A stretch of DNA of 15,860 bases from Phycisphaerales bacterium UBA2402 (GTDB taxonomy: Bacteria; Planctomycetota; Phycisphaerae; Phycisphaerales; UBA1924): positions 1 to 15,860 of the forward strand of contig DDSA01000266.1 in the NCBI GenBank assembly GCA_002343715.1. The letters run 5' to 3'. Position numbers and translations under genes: made by a program. Of this stretch, positions 7,013-14,863 are shown in pieces. Numbering within the stretch: the stretch's first letter is position 1; each line of letters opens with the position of its first letter. The notes below the pieces were generated by a model. The model saw only the letters and a program-made list of their open reading frames with translations, ran no database searches and was not told the DNA's origin.

Positions 7013-7420
7013 ATGACTGCTCTCGCCATGTCTCGTGACCTGCCCTTTGCCCCGACGTGGCTCGTGATGCCGTTGGCGTTGGTGACCTTGATCCTGTTGA
7101 TCGTGCATGTTCTCGGCGTACTCAAGAGTGACATGCCGGCGAGCCGCCGTCGCATCCGCATCGCCAACGGTGCGCTCATGATGATCTGCACACCCGTTGC
7201 CGCCTACGCCCTGGGGATCGCCGTTCCCGCGCAGGCGAGGGTCTTTGCGTTTGCGTGGGTCGTGCTCACCGGCCTGGTCGTCGTCATTCTCTTCCTCGCG
7301 GTCATGGACATGTTCAACACCTGGCGGCTGGCGATGACCGAGCGCCGCGACGTCGCGGCCGACGTGCTGACACGACTGCCGCGGCGAGGGTCGGATTCGA
7401 CCGAGAACGCGGCGACATGA
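7013..7420 (+). CDS. Small three-helix membrane protein translationally coupled to lpxK
   Basis: I do not recognise a family. The 135-aa product has three hydrophobic segments, at about residues 15-37, 51-72 and 77-101. A basic loop SRRRIRI lies at 44-50, and a charged cytoplasmic-type tail (102-135) carries TWRLAMTERRD. By the positive-inside tendency the first loop and C-terminus are likely cytoplasmic. Start ATG 7013 is chosen from the AGGAG site. Its TGA overlaps the lpxK ATG as ATGA, so the two are translated together. That makes an envelope role in or around lipid A synthesis or export plausible, but this is inference from position only. Confidence 0.78.
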   Translation: MTALAMSRDLPFAPTWLVMPLALVTLILLIVHVLGVLKSDMPASRRRIRIANGALMMICTPVAAYALGIAVPAQARVFAFAWVVLTGLVVVILFLAVMDMFNTWRLAMTERRDVAADVLTRLPRRGSDSTENAAT

Positions 7421-8466
7421 CCGCCGCGGACGACAAGCCGATGCGTCCTCCACTTCGGGGTCCTGTGGGGCGTGTGGTTTCGTGGGTCTACGGAACCGCC
7501 GTGCGAAGGCGGAACAGCCGTTTCGATCAGGGTCGAGGCATCATCCGGCTTGATCGGCCTGTGATCAGTGTTGGGAACCTATCCGTCGGTGGTACCGGCA
7601 AGACGCCGATGGTGGTCCACTTCTGCCGCGTCTTGCTCGCGGCCGGGCATGATCCGTGCATCGCCATGCGCGGGTACCGCGCCACGCCCGAAGGCGTATC
7701 CGACGAAGCACGCGTGTATGAGCGCGAGTTGCCGGGCGTCCCGGTCATCGCCCAGCCGAACCGGGCCGATGGTCTGATCGACTTCTTCACCACCGAGCGG
7801 GGAGAAGGGGTTGATTCTGTGGTGCTCGATGACGGCTTCCAGCACCGTCAACTGGCGCGCGACCTCGATATCGTGCTCATCGACGCGATGCGTGATCCGT
7901 GGCGGGACCGGCTCCTGCCCGCTGGCTGGCTGCGAGAACCGCCTGAGAGCCTCGCCCGCGCCGGGGCCATCGTCATCACCCACGCCGAAGCGGTCCCGCA
8001 CGGTACGGTGAGCGAACTGCTCGAACGTGCGCGTGTCGCCGCTCCGGGCGCCGTCCTCGCCGCGTGCGGGCACGCCTGGGATTGCCTGCTCACGGCCGAC
8101 GATATCCAGCGGCCTGTCTCGGCGCTGAGAGGGCGGCGCATCGCCGTGTGCTGCGGTATCGGCAACCCCGATGCGTTCGAGCGTCAGGCGGCGGCGGCGG
8201 CGGGCGGCGCGCCGGTCTACAGGCTGATCCTCCGCGATCACGACCCGTTCGCCCCCGGCACCATCGCGGCGCTCCTGCGTGGGGCAGGGTCGGCCCGGGC
8301 CGAGTACATTGTGGTCACGGAGAAGGATTGGACCAAACTCACACACGTGAATCCGGAGGCGTGGCCGTGCCCGGTGGTGCGTCCTCGTTTATCGCTGACG
8401 TTCGATCGCGGTGGGCGGGATCTCGAAAGCGTCGTCCTCGACCGAGTGCAAGGACAAGATGAATAA
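7417..8466 (+). CDS. lpxK: Tetraacyldisaccharide 4'-kinase LpxK
   Basis: Phosphorylates the 4' position of tetraacyl-disaccharide-1-phosphate with ATP to give lipid IVA, on the cytoplasmic face of the inner membrane. The 349-aa product carries the family P-loop GNLSVGGTGKT (residues 53-63), an RGYRATPEG segment (85-93), the metal/ATP site LDDGFQH (137-143), and DIVLIDA (151-157) with LPAGWLREP (167-175). The C-terminal half has the expected GIGNPDAFE and VTEKDWTKL motifs. The N-terminal amphipathic helix (about 17-33) fits the membrane-associated helix of LpxK. ATG 7417 overlaps the upstream stop codon; the frame stays open to 7255, but that part is shadow. Presence of LpxK implies a true lipid A outer membrane. 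Confidence 0.96.
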   Translation: MTAADDKPMRPPLRGPVGRVVSWVYGTAVRRRNSRFDQGRGIIRLDRPVISVGNLSVGGTGKTPMVVHFCRVLLAAGHDPCIAMRGYRATPEGVSDEARVYERELPGVPVIAQPNRADGLIDFFTTERGEGVDSVVLDDGFQHRQLARDLDIVLIDAMRDPWRDRLLPAGWLREPPESLARAGAIVITHAEAVPHGTVSELLERARVAAPGAVLAACGHAWDCLLTADDIQRPVSALRGRRIAVCCGIGNPDAFERQAAAAAGGAPVYRLILRDHDPFAPGTIAALLRGAGSARAEYIVVTEKDWTKLTHVNPEAWPCPVVRPRLSLTFDRGGRDLESVVLDRVQGQDE

Positions 8467-8501
8467 CCGTGCTCTGGCACGGGTCGAACTCGCTCTATCA
8501 T
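8467..8501 (+). promoter_or_regulatory. Hairpin and possible promoter between lpxK and hldE
   Basis: Immediately after the lpxK stop, CCGTGC, loop TCTG, GCACGG (8467-8482) forms a perfect 6-bp hairpin. CTGGCA (8474-8479) and TATCAT (8496-8501), 16 bp apart, resemble -35 and -10 boxes. The hldE ATG starts 10 nt after the -10, so a transcript from it would have almost no leader. No Shine-Dalgarno is visible before hldE. Read-through from lpxK is equally possible. Confidence 0.35.
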
Positions 8502-8511
8502 CATTCGTTCC

Positions 8512-10062
8512 ATGCCCACACTCCTCGATCATCTTTCCCGCTGGCGGCCTTTTACTGCGATCGTTCTCGGGGATTTCATGCTCGACCAACTTGTCTACGG
8601 CGACGCCGAGCGGCTCTCCGCGGATGCGCCGGTGCCCGTGCTGCACGTGCGCCGCACCGAGTGTCGGGCCGGCGGCGCGGCCAACGTCTGCCTCGATCTG
8701 GCCGCGCTCAAGGGGCATGTCAAGGCATTCGGCGTGGTCGGAGCGGACCCCGCGGCGGCGACGTTGCGGGCTGAACTCCAGCGTGGCGGGATCGACGCGT
8801 CCGGGCTGGTCGAGGATGCATCTCGTCCCACGACTCAGAAGCAGAATCTGATCGGACTGGCCCAGTCGCGCCACCCGCAGAAGATGTTCCGCGTTGACCA
8901 CGAGTCCCGCGAACCGCTTTCACCCGAGGTGCAGGATCGACTGCTCGCCGCCTACCGCGACGCTCTTCGCGAGGCCGATGTCGTCTGCATCGAGGATTAC
9001 GCCAAGGGCGTCTGCGATGAACGGCTGTGCCGTGAAGCAATCCGGGCAGCGCGTGCCGCGGGCAAGCCCGTCTTTGTCGATCCCGCCCGACTGAGCAACT
9101 ACACCCGCTACGCGGGCGCCTCCGCGATCACCCCCAACCGCACAGAGGCCGAAAGCGCGACGGGGCTATCCACGAGCGACGATGGGGCGGTGCACAACGC
9201 CGAGATGGCCCGCCGCCTGAGGGATCAACTCGACCTCGACGCCTGCATCCTCACGCTCGACAAGCACGGAGCGCTGCTGCTGGAACGTGATGGGCTCCCG
9301 ATCGCCGTGCCCACCGTCGCCCGCCAGGTGTACGACGTGACCGGCGCGGGGGATATGTTCCTCGCGGGCCTCGCCGCGGCGAGGGCCAACGGCATCGAGT
9401 GGGAGGACGCGACCCGCTTCGCCAACGCCGCGGCGGGCCTGGAGGTCGAGATCTTCGGCGTCGAACCGATCCCTTTCGAGCGAGTTCACCACGCCATCCT
9501 GGCCGAGAGCGGTGGTCTGACCGGCAAGCTGCGCACCCCCGAGCAACTCTGCATCGAGGTGGAGGCACGCCGGCGTGCGGGCCAGCGGATTGTCTTCACC
9601 AACGGGTGCTTCGATATTCTTCACGCGGGTCACGTCCACCTGCTCGATCAGGCCCGGGCCGAGGGCGACTTTCTGATCGTGGCGACCAACACAGACGAAA
9701 AAGTGCGGGAGTTCAAAGGCCCGAATCGCCCGGTGAACACGCTGGAGGACCGCGTGCGGGTGCTTGCCGGCCTCGCATCGGTCGATGCCGTGGTGGTCTT
9801 CGGCGAGGACACGCCAACGCCGTTGTTGGAGCGCATCCGCCCCGATGTGCTGGTCAAGGGCGGAGAATACTCGAAAGACCGTATCGTCGGTGCCGCGTTC
9901 ATCGAGTCGATCGGCGGGCGTGTGGTGAGCGTGCCCATGCAGCCGGGCCGGAGCACGACGAAGGTGCTGGAACGTGCCGGCGATCCCCGCGCTGCGCTCG
10001 GCACCAGCGAGAAGGAACGGCTGCGATTCGTACAAGATGAATCGCGGCCTGTGTCCGGGTAA
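8512..10062 (+). CDS. hldE: Bifunctional heptose-7-phosphate kinase / heptose-1-phosphate adenylyltransferase HldE
   Basis: Makes the ADP-heptose precursor of the LPS inner core in two non-consecutive cytoplasmic steps: kinase (D-beta-D-heptose-7-P to 1,7-bisphosphate) and adenylyltransferase. The 516-aa product has an N-terminal PfkB/ribokinase domain (about 1-335) with GDFMLDQ, RAGGAANV (residues 52-59), PNRTEAE, and the catalytic DVTGAGD (275-281, Asp281 the general base). A linker follows. The cytidylyltransferase-fold domain (about 345-490) has FTNGCFDILHAGH (362-374), VKGGEY (448-453) and PGRSTTKVLE (478-487). Both domains look intact. A 26-residue charged extension follows the usual end. 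It lies 45 bp after lpxK, so both act on LPS. Neither gmhB nor hldD is in the window. Confidence 0.97.
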   Translation: MPTLLDHLSRWRPFTAIVLGDFMLDQLVYGDAERLSADAPVPVLHVRRTECRAGGAANVCLDLAALKGHVKAFGVVGADPAAATLRAELQRGGIDASGLVEDASRPTTQKQNLIGLAQSRHPQKMFRVDHESREPLSPEVQDRLLAAYRDALREADVVCIEDYAKGVCDERLCREAIRAARAAGKPVFVDPARLSNYTRYAGASAITPNRTEAESATGLSTSDDGAVHNAEMARRLRDQLDLDACILTLDKHGALLLERDGLPIAVPTVARQVYDVTGAGDMFLAGLAAARANGIEWEDATRFANAAAGLEVEIFGVEPIPFERVHHAILAESGGLTGKLRTPEQLCIEVEARRRAGQRIVFTNGCFDILHAGHVHLLDQARAEGDFLIVATNTDEKVREFKGPNRPVNTLEDRVRVLAGLASVDAVVVFGEDTPTPLLERIRPDVLVKGGEYSKDRIVGAAFIESIGGRVVSVPMQPGRSTTKVLERAGDPRAALGTSEKERLRFVQDESRPVSG

Positions 10063-10085
10063 TTGCCGCGCTGTGTGTTTCCGAC

Positions 10086-10106
10086 CCCCGGTGCGGCCTC
10101 GCGGGG
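10086..10106. terminator. GC-rich hairpin in the hldE/uvrA convergent gap
   Basis: CCCC (10086-10089), three bulged bases, GCG, loop GCCT, CGC, GGGG (10103-10106) folds just after the hldE stop. The gap between the converging hldE and uvrA (10063-10210) holds no gene. With no T tract on either strand, this is at best a weak or Rho-assisted terminator. Confidence 0.3.
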
Positions 10107-10210
10107 TGTAGGTGCAAACGACCATGCCGAACGAGAAGGCAATGCCCGGCCGGTACCGCACTACATGAAGCACCAGCGAGAAACTGCGGCCCACACGGGT
10201 ATGCACGATC

Positions 10211-13200
10211 TCACCGAACGGACTTTGCCTTGACTGCAAGCATTCGACGAAGATACATCCCTGTGTAACTTTTCTCGTTGTGCGCTACCTGTTCCGGCGT
10301 GCCTGTGGCGATGATCCTTCCGCCTCCTTCGCCTCCCTCCGGGCCGAGGTCGATAATCCAATCAGCGCACTTGATGACATCGAGGTTGTGCTCGATGATG
10401 ACCAGAGTGTGCCCCGCATCGGCCAAGCGGTTCAGCACGCCGATGAGTTTGCGGATGTCCTCGAAGTGAAGTCCCGTCGTCGGCTCATCGAGTACGTACA
10501 GCGTGTGGCCGAACTGACCTCGCGCGGGGCGGTGCTTGCCGGGTTCTTCATCGTCCGCATCGATGTCGTCGGGCACATCACCCCCGCCGGACTTGCCGAG
10601 TTCCGTGGCCAGTTTGATCCGTTGGGCCTCGCCGCCTGAGAGTTGTGTGCTCGGCTGGCCCAGTTGAATGTAGTCCAGACCCACATCGTGAAGGCACCTG
10701 AGGAACCTCGTGATCTTCGGATGGTTCTCGAAAAAGTCCAGCGCACTCTCCACCGTCATCGAGAGCACATCCGCGATGTTCTTGCCCCGGTAGAGCACTT
10801 CCAGAGTTTCCCGGTTATACCGCTTTCCGCGGCAGACTTCACACTCCACGTACACATCGGGGAGGAAGTGCATCTCAATTTTCTTGAGGCCCTGCCCCTG
10901 GCACGCCTCGCACCGACCGCCCCCCGCCTCGGCGCGCACGTTGAAGGAAAATCGCCCGGGCTTGTAGCCGCGTATCTTGGCCTCCTTGGTCTGCACGAAG
11001 ACCTTGCGGATCTCGTCGAAAAAACCGACGTAGGTGGCCGGGTTGCTTCGGGGCGTGCGACCGATCGGGCTTTGATCCACCTCGATGATGCGGTCCAGAT
11101 CTTTGGGCAGTTTGATGGAAGCGTGCATGCCGGGCTTGACCTTGGTGCCGAGGAGTTGCCGCCTGGTCGCCGCGAGCAGGATGTCGTTCACCAGGGTGGA
11201 CTTGCCCGAACCGCTGACCCCTGTGACGCAGACGAAGCCGCCGAGCGGGAAGGCCGCATCAACCTTCTTGAGGTTGTTCTCCTCGGCGCCCCTGATGAGG
11301 ATGGCTTTCTTCTCGTTCACAGGCCGCCGCCGCGCGGGCGTCTCGATCCTTCGGCGGCCGGCGAGGTAGTCCCCGGTCATCGACTGCTCGACACGGCAGA
11401 CCTCCTCGACGGTGCCCTGAGCCACGATGCGTCCGCCGTGGACGCCGGGGCCCGGGCCGACATCGACGATGTGGTCGGCGTGGCGGATCACGTCTTCATC
11501 GTGCTCGACGACGATGACGGTGTTGCCGATGTCGGTCAGGTGCCGCAGCGTGGCGATCAGGCGGTCGTTGTCGCGCTGGTGCAGGCCGATGGTCGGCTCA
11601 TCGAGCACGTAGCACGCGCCCACGAGGCCGCTGCCCACCTGGCTGGCGAGGCGGATGCGCTGGGCCTCTCCGCCGCTGAGCGTGCTGGTGCGGCGGTCCA
11701 GCGAGAGGTACTCCAGGCCGACGCCGGCGAGGAATCTCAGGCGGTTGTTGATCTCCTTCAGGATCGGCTCGGCGATGAGGCCATGCTCCGCCCCCAGTTT
11801 CAGGCCGTTGGTGTAGGCGATGGCCTCGGTGATGGTGAGCCGTGAGAACTCGGAGATATTGAGCATCGTCCCGTCCCTCCGCGGTCGCCCGATGACCGAG
11901 CCGGAGGCGTACCGCCCCAGGTCCACGGCGTGCGAGCTCTCGATCAGGACGTGCAGGGCCTCGATCCGCAGGCGGTCACCGCGGCAACTCGGGCATGGCG
12001 TGCTCGACATGAACTGCCCCAGCCATTCCTTCACCGTGGGGTTGTCGGTAGATTCCCACCACTTTTGAAGTTCGGGCACCACGCCCTGCCATTTGAACCC
12101 GTGTTTCTTGGCTTCGTCCGAGGTGGCCCCGTGCAGCAGGATCCGTCGGGTATCGGGGGGGAATGTAGAGACGGGCGCATCGTACGAAACGCGGAACGCC
12201 TTGCAGAACTTCTTGAGGCCCCGCTGGAACCAGGCCCGCACCGCGACGTTCTTCGCGTACGCCTCGATCGCGCCCTCCCCCAGCGCCTTGTGCTCATCGG
12301 GCATGACCAAGCCCACATCGAGTTCGAGCAGCGTTCCCAGCCCGTTGCAGGCCGGGCACGCGCCGAACGGTGAGTTGAAACTGAACGTGCGGGGCGCGAG
12401 TTCCTCCAGCGCGATCTCCGGGTGCTCGGGGTCGGCGAACTTGGTGCTGAAGCTCCGATCCGCCCAGCCGGGGTTTTCTCCCGGCCGCTCGAAACTGGCG
12501 ATGACCAGGCCATCCGCCATGCGGATCGCGGCCTCGACACTCTCGGCCAGACGCTGGCGTGAGTCCGGCCCGAGCGTGACTCGGTCGATCACGGCCTCGA
12601 TGGTGTGCTTCTCGTGCCTCCCCAGGTCGAGCGGGTTTTCACCCGGCTCTTTCAACGCTTCGCGCAGGTCCACCAGCGCGCCGTTGACGCGGGCGCGGTT
12701 CCAACCTTGCTGCGAAAGGTCTTCGAGCACATCTCGGTGGAAGCCCTTCTTGCCGCGGACTACCGGGGCGAGGATCATCAGCCGCTGTCCATCGGCGGGC
12801 GGAGACTCTGAGCCGCCATGAATGCCGGCCATGATCGCGTCCACAATCTGTGTCGCGCTTGTTGCCGTGATCGGCACGCCCCGCCGCTCCAGTACCGATC
12901 CGTCCTTCCTCGTCTTTGTCGGAGCCCATGAATACGGCCGTCCGCAGCGTGCGAAGAGAAGCCGCAGATAGTCGTAAATCTCCGTCGTTGTGGCGACGGT
13001 GGAGCGCGGGTTTCCGCTGGCCGAGCGCTGCTCGATGGCGATGGTGGGGGGGATGCCCTCCACCTCGTCTACATCCGGCTTCTTCAGTTGATCGAGAAAC
13101 TGCCGGGCGTACGCCGACAGCGATTCCATGTACTTGCGCTGCCCCTCGGCGAAGATCGTGTCGAAAGCCAGGCTGCTCTTGCCGCTCCCGGAAAGCCCCG

Positions 13201-13354
13201 TCATCACGATCAGGCAATCACGCGGGATCGTGAGCGTGATGTCCTTCAGATTGTGCTCGCGTGCCCCACGGACCCGGATAAAACGGTGCCGCTCGGTCGA
13301 GAGTTCCGACCGGCGCGTTTCAACCGCGGAGCCGATGATCTTGGGTTCTGGCAT
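10211..13354 (-). CDS. uvrA: Excinuclease ABC subunit UvrA
   Basis: DNA-damage recognition ATPase of nucleotide excision repair; it loads UvrB at lesions. The 1047-aa product has two ABC ATPase modules: Walker [10 protein letters not shown] (residues 53-61) with signature [14 protein letters not shown] and [15 protein letters not shown], then GVSGSGKST (about 711) with [15 protein letters not shown] and [15 protein letters not shown]. The C-terminal zinc finger CEACQG...[15 protein letters not shown] is intact. Two oddities appear. The first zinc site has DPEH (308-311) where E. coli has CPIC, while its partner CPAC (333-336) remains. There is also a 24-residue acidic insertion (about 920-948) between signature and Walker B. 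ATG 13354 starts about 27 residues before the conserved [11 protein letters not shown]; an in-frame ATG (13417) and GTG (13444) lie upstream, and no Shine-Dalgarno decides. Usual length is about 940. Confidence 0.97.
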   Translation of the reverse strand: MPEPKIIGSAVETRRSELSTERHRFIRVRGAREHNLKDITLTIPRDCLIVMTGLSGSGKSSLAFDTIFAEGQRKYMESLSAYARQFLDQLKKPDVDEVEGIPPTIAIEQRSASGNPRSTVATTTEIYDYLRLLFARCGRPYSWAPTKTRKDGSVLERRGVPITATSATQIVDAIMAGIHGGSESPPADGQRLMILAPVVRGKKGFHRDVLEDLSQQGWNRARVNGALVDLREALKEPGENPLDLGRHEKHTIEAVIDRVTLGPDSRQRLAESVEAAIRMADGLVIASFERPGENPGWADRSFSTKFADPEHPEIALEELAPRTFSFNSPFGACPACNGLGTLLELDVGLVMPDEHKALGEGAIEAYAKNVAVRAWFQRGLKKFCKAFRVSYDAPVSTFPPDTRRILLHGATSDEAKKHGFKWQGVVPELQKWWESTDNPTVKEWLGQFMSSTPCPSCRGDRLRIEALHVLIESSHAVDLGRYASGSVIGRPRRDGTMLNISEFSRLTITEAIAYTNGLKLGAEHGLIAEPILKEINNRLRFLAGVGLEYLSLDRRTSTLSGGEAQRIRLASQVGSGLVGACYVLDEPTIGLHQRDNDRLIATLRHLTDIGNTVIVVEHDEDVIRHADHIVDVGPGPGVHGGRIVAQGTVEEVCRVEQSMTGDYLAGRRRIETPARRRPVNEKKAILIRGAEENNLKKVDAAFPLGGFVCVTGVSGSGKSTLVNDILLAATRRQLLGTKVKPGMHASIKLPKDLDRIIEVDQSPIGRTPRSNPATYVGFFDEIRKVFVQTKEAKIRGYKPGRFSFNVRAEAGGGRCEACQGQGLKKIEMHFLPDVYVECEVCRGKRYNRETLEVLYRGKNIADVLSMTVESALDFFENHPKITRFLRCLHDVGLDYIQLGQPSTQLSGGEAQRIKLATELGKSGGGDVPDDIDADDEEPGKHRPARGQFGHTLYVLDEPTTGLHFEDIRKLIGVLNRLADAGHTLVIIEHNLDVIKCADWIIDLGPEGGEGGGRIIATGTPEQVAHNEKSYTGMYLRRMLAVKAKSVR

Positions 13355-13445
13355 GATGAGCGAATGAACCGAAGCCGGCCCCTCGGACGGCTTGGGGCTG
13401 GATGCAGTTGGGGGCATGGTCGGTGCAGAGAGTAGGCTTCGCACT

Positions 13446-13530
13446 TACCAAGTTTCGTATTTCGTTCGCTACGCGCTCTGGGATTCACTTCGCTCCGGCT
13501 GGGTCAGCACACCCGGGTTCAAACTTGGTA
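13446..13530. repeat. 10-bp inverted repeat upstream of uvrA
   Basis: TACCAAGTTT (13446-13455) and AAACTTGGTA (13521-13530) are perfect reverse complements separated by 65 bp. They lie in the 13445-13590 gap between the end of the prepilin gene and the start of uvrA. They could be paired operator half-sites, a long-range RNA fold in the uvrA leader, or the ends of a tiny decayed element. No direct repeat flanks them. Confidence 0.4.
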
Positions 13531-13590
13531 GACTCTTGGGACCGCGCAGGCTTCAAAGTCACGGGACCAACTCGAAGGCCGCGGCGACGG

Positions 13591-14364
13591 TTACCGCATA
13601 TCGACGCCGCGTATACCGTCGATGGTGTGCAGCACCGATAGCCCGGCGGTGGGGTGAATCGATCCGGGCCAGTTTCCTTCGCCGTGAGGATACCCGTTGA
13701 GCATGGACCGCCGGGCGGGGGTGCGTGCCGAACCATCACAAAACGCGGCACCGATGTTCCGATGGGGGCCGTTTGGGAGCATCTGGCGGTACTCCAGTGT
13801 GTGCAGTAGAACGCCCTTGTTGGACGGGAAGAGCACGCCCCCGATCGACTGCACCCGCCATTGGTCGGGGCCGGTGCGGGTGAGTTCGTTCCAGAATCCG
13901 GCATCCGCCAGCAGCGTCGATGAGTACTGAAAACCCGCGATGAGGCCGGTGTCCGCCCTGACGGAGTAGAAGATACCGGCGTTGCAAGGCAACCCCGCCC
14001 AAGGCGCAAGGCCCGCATGCCAGTAGAGCTGCATTCCAAAGTACGGTTGAACATAGCGTTGCTCGCCGCACGCCCACATGCCGTAGCCATCGGGCCTGGT
14101 GAAGACCGGGAACAGATCGTGGTGCTCGTGCGCATACGCCAGCACCAGCGCGATGCACTGCTGGAGCGAAGATTGGTCACGCCTGGCCCGAGCGGCTTCC
14201 CGGCTCTGACGAAGTGCGCTGTACAGCAAAGCGGCGAGGATGGTGACCACCGCGATCACGACCAGGAGTTCAATGAGACTGAAGGCGCGACGATCCGCGC
14301 TGGCAGCACGGCGTGGAGGTGCTCGCCGGGAACGGCGAGATGAGCAGAAGTATGTACCTCTCAT
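13591..14364 (-). CDS. Type II secretion/type IV pilin-like prepilin with H-x8-DG motif
   Basis: The 257-aa product has a long basic leader (residues 1-27) ending RRA, followed by FSLIELLVVIAVVTILAALL (28-47). This is the N-methylation/cleavage signal and hydrophobic helix of class III prepilins. Cleavage by PilD-type peptidase is expected between Ala27 and Phe28, with the hallmark Glu32 at +5. The helix continues into a charged coil (51-65) and a globular domain with four Cys across the mature protein (70, 99, 127, 209). The segment PHRNIGAAFCDGSA has His201 eight residues before Asp210-Gly211, the H-x9-DG-like motif of DUF1559-type planctomycete pseudopilins. The C-terminus is TIDGIRGVDMR. 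ATG 14364 is preferred because the upstream extension to 14436 overlaps the preceding gene. Ribosome site is weak. Probably a minor pseudopilin; assembly partner unknown. Confidence 0.88.
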   Translation of the reverse strand: MRGTYFCSSRRSRRAPPRRAASADRRAFSLIELLVVIAVVTILAALLYSALRQSREAARARRDQSSLQQCIALVLAYAHEHHDLFPVFTRPDGYGMWACGEQRYVQPYFGMQLYWHAGLAPWAGLPCNAGIFYSVRADTGLIAGFQYSSTLLADAGFWNELTRTGPDQWRVQSIGGVLFPSNKGVLLHTLEYRQMLPNGPHRNIGAAFCDGSARTPARRSMLNGYPHGEGNWPGSIHPTAGLSVLHTIDGIRGVDMR

Positions 14365-14414
14365 TGACCCGCCATAAAAGAATTCAATTGCCAAACTTCC
14401 AGCGCTGCGGTCAA

Positions 14415-14810
14415 CTACCACCCGCAGTCGCCGCACACATTCGGACCTGCCTGTTCACAGTTGTAGAAGATCGACTGCAAAATCGGATTCGGGGGAACCG
14501 CGCACGTTGTTGACGGCGGAGTGATCGTCTGCGTGTAGAACTTGCACGGGTGATGGCTCTGTACCTTGTCAAAACCGCAGGTGGCGTGAACGACTTGGCG
14601 GCACTCATGAGATTCGACAGGAAAAATAGGGCAGCCACCCACGTTGCCCACGCGTTCGCACGTGAAACAGACCGGCTGCCCCTGCCCGCCGCAGGGTTCG
14701 TTCGTGAAGCACGTATCCGGCTCGGATGGTTGCGCGCCGTCGGTGCCGACAGGCATCGAGATCGCCGCGAATGCAAGAACGACACTCGGAAAAAGGGGGG
14801 CACGACTCAT
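14415..14810 (-). CDS. Small secreted cysteine-rich protein (12 Cys)
   Basis: I do not recognise a family. The 131-aa product has a signal peptide (about residues 1-26, hydrophobic SVVLAFAAIS, likely cleavage after TDGA). The mature part is about 105 aa and contains 12 cysteines at 34, 40, 48, 51, 60, 70, 78, 89, 103, 118, 126 and 129. These include CFTC and CGDC pairs. The even number fits six disulfides; the two CxxC pairs could alternatively bind metal. The protein ends in CGDCGW. Two ATGs adjoin (14813 and 14810); AGGAG at 14818-14822 gives spacing 4 and 7, favouring 14810. It lies 53 bp after an anchored protein and 50 bp before the prepilin gene on the same strand, so co-expression and an extracytoplasmic role are likely. 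Confidence 0.76.
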   Translation of the reverse strand: MSRAPLFPSVVLAFAAISMPVGTDGAQPSEPDTCFTNEPCGGQGQPVCFTCERVGNVGGCPIFPVESHECRQVVHATCGFDKVQSHHPCKFYTQTITPPSTTCAVPPNPILQSIFYNCEQAGPNVCGDCGW

Positions 14811-14817
14811 CATCCGG

Positions 14818-14822
14818 CTCCT
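14818..14822 (-). promoter_or_regulatory. Shine-Dalgarno AGGAG of the Cys-rich gene
   Basis: AGGAG on the minus strand, 7 nt from ATG 14810 and only 4 nt from ATG 14813. It decides for the second ATG. It is one of the few strong ribosome sites in the window. Confidence 0.6.
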
Positions 14823-14863
14823 CAAGATACAGACTTTCCGATTGATCACGCGAGCATCACCGA

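Noticed and set aside
7255..7416. 54-residue N-terminal extension of LpxK
   Set aside because: It is the shadow of the upstream membrane protein gene; the ATGA overlap at 7417 gives the standard LpxK start.
8512..10062. HldE as an unusual fusion
   Set aside because: Kinase plus adenylyltransferase in one chain is the normal bifunctional form of this enzyme.
13355..13444. Longer UvrA start at ATG 13417 or GTG 13444
   Set aside because: It only lengthens an already extended, Pro/Ser-rich N-terminus. It cannot be fully excluded because no start has a clear ribosome site.
13446..13480. LexA/SOS box before uvrA
   Set aside because: CGAAC occurs once, but the GTTCG partner at the required spacing is absent, and no CTG-N10-CAG site is seen.
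13511..13531. tRNA T-arm-like GGTTCAAA sequence
   Set aside because: The flanking stem mispairs, and no acceptor, D-arm or anticodon arm fits on either strand.
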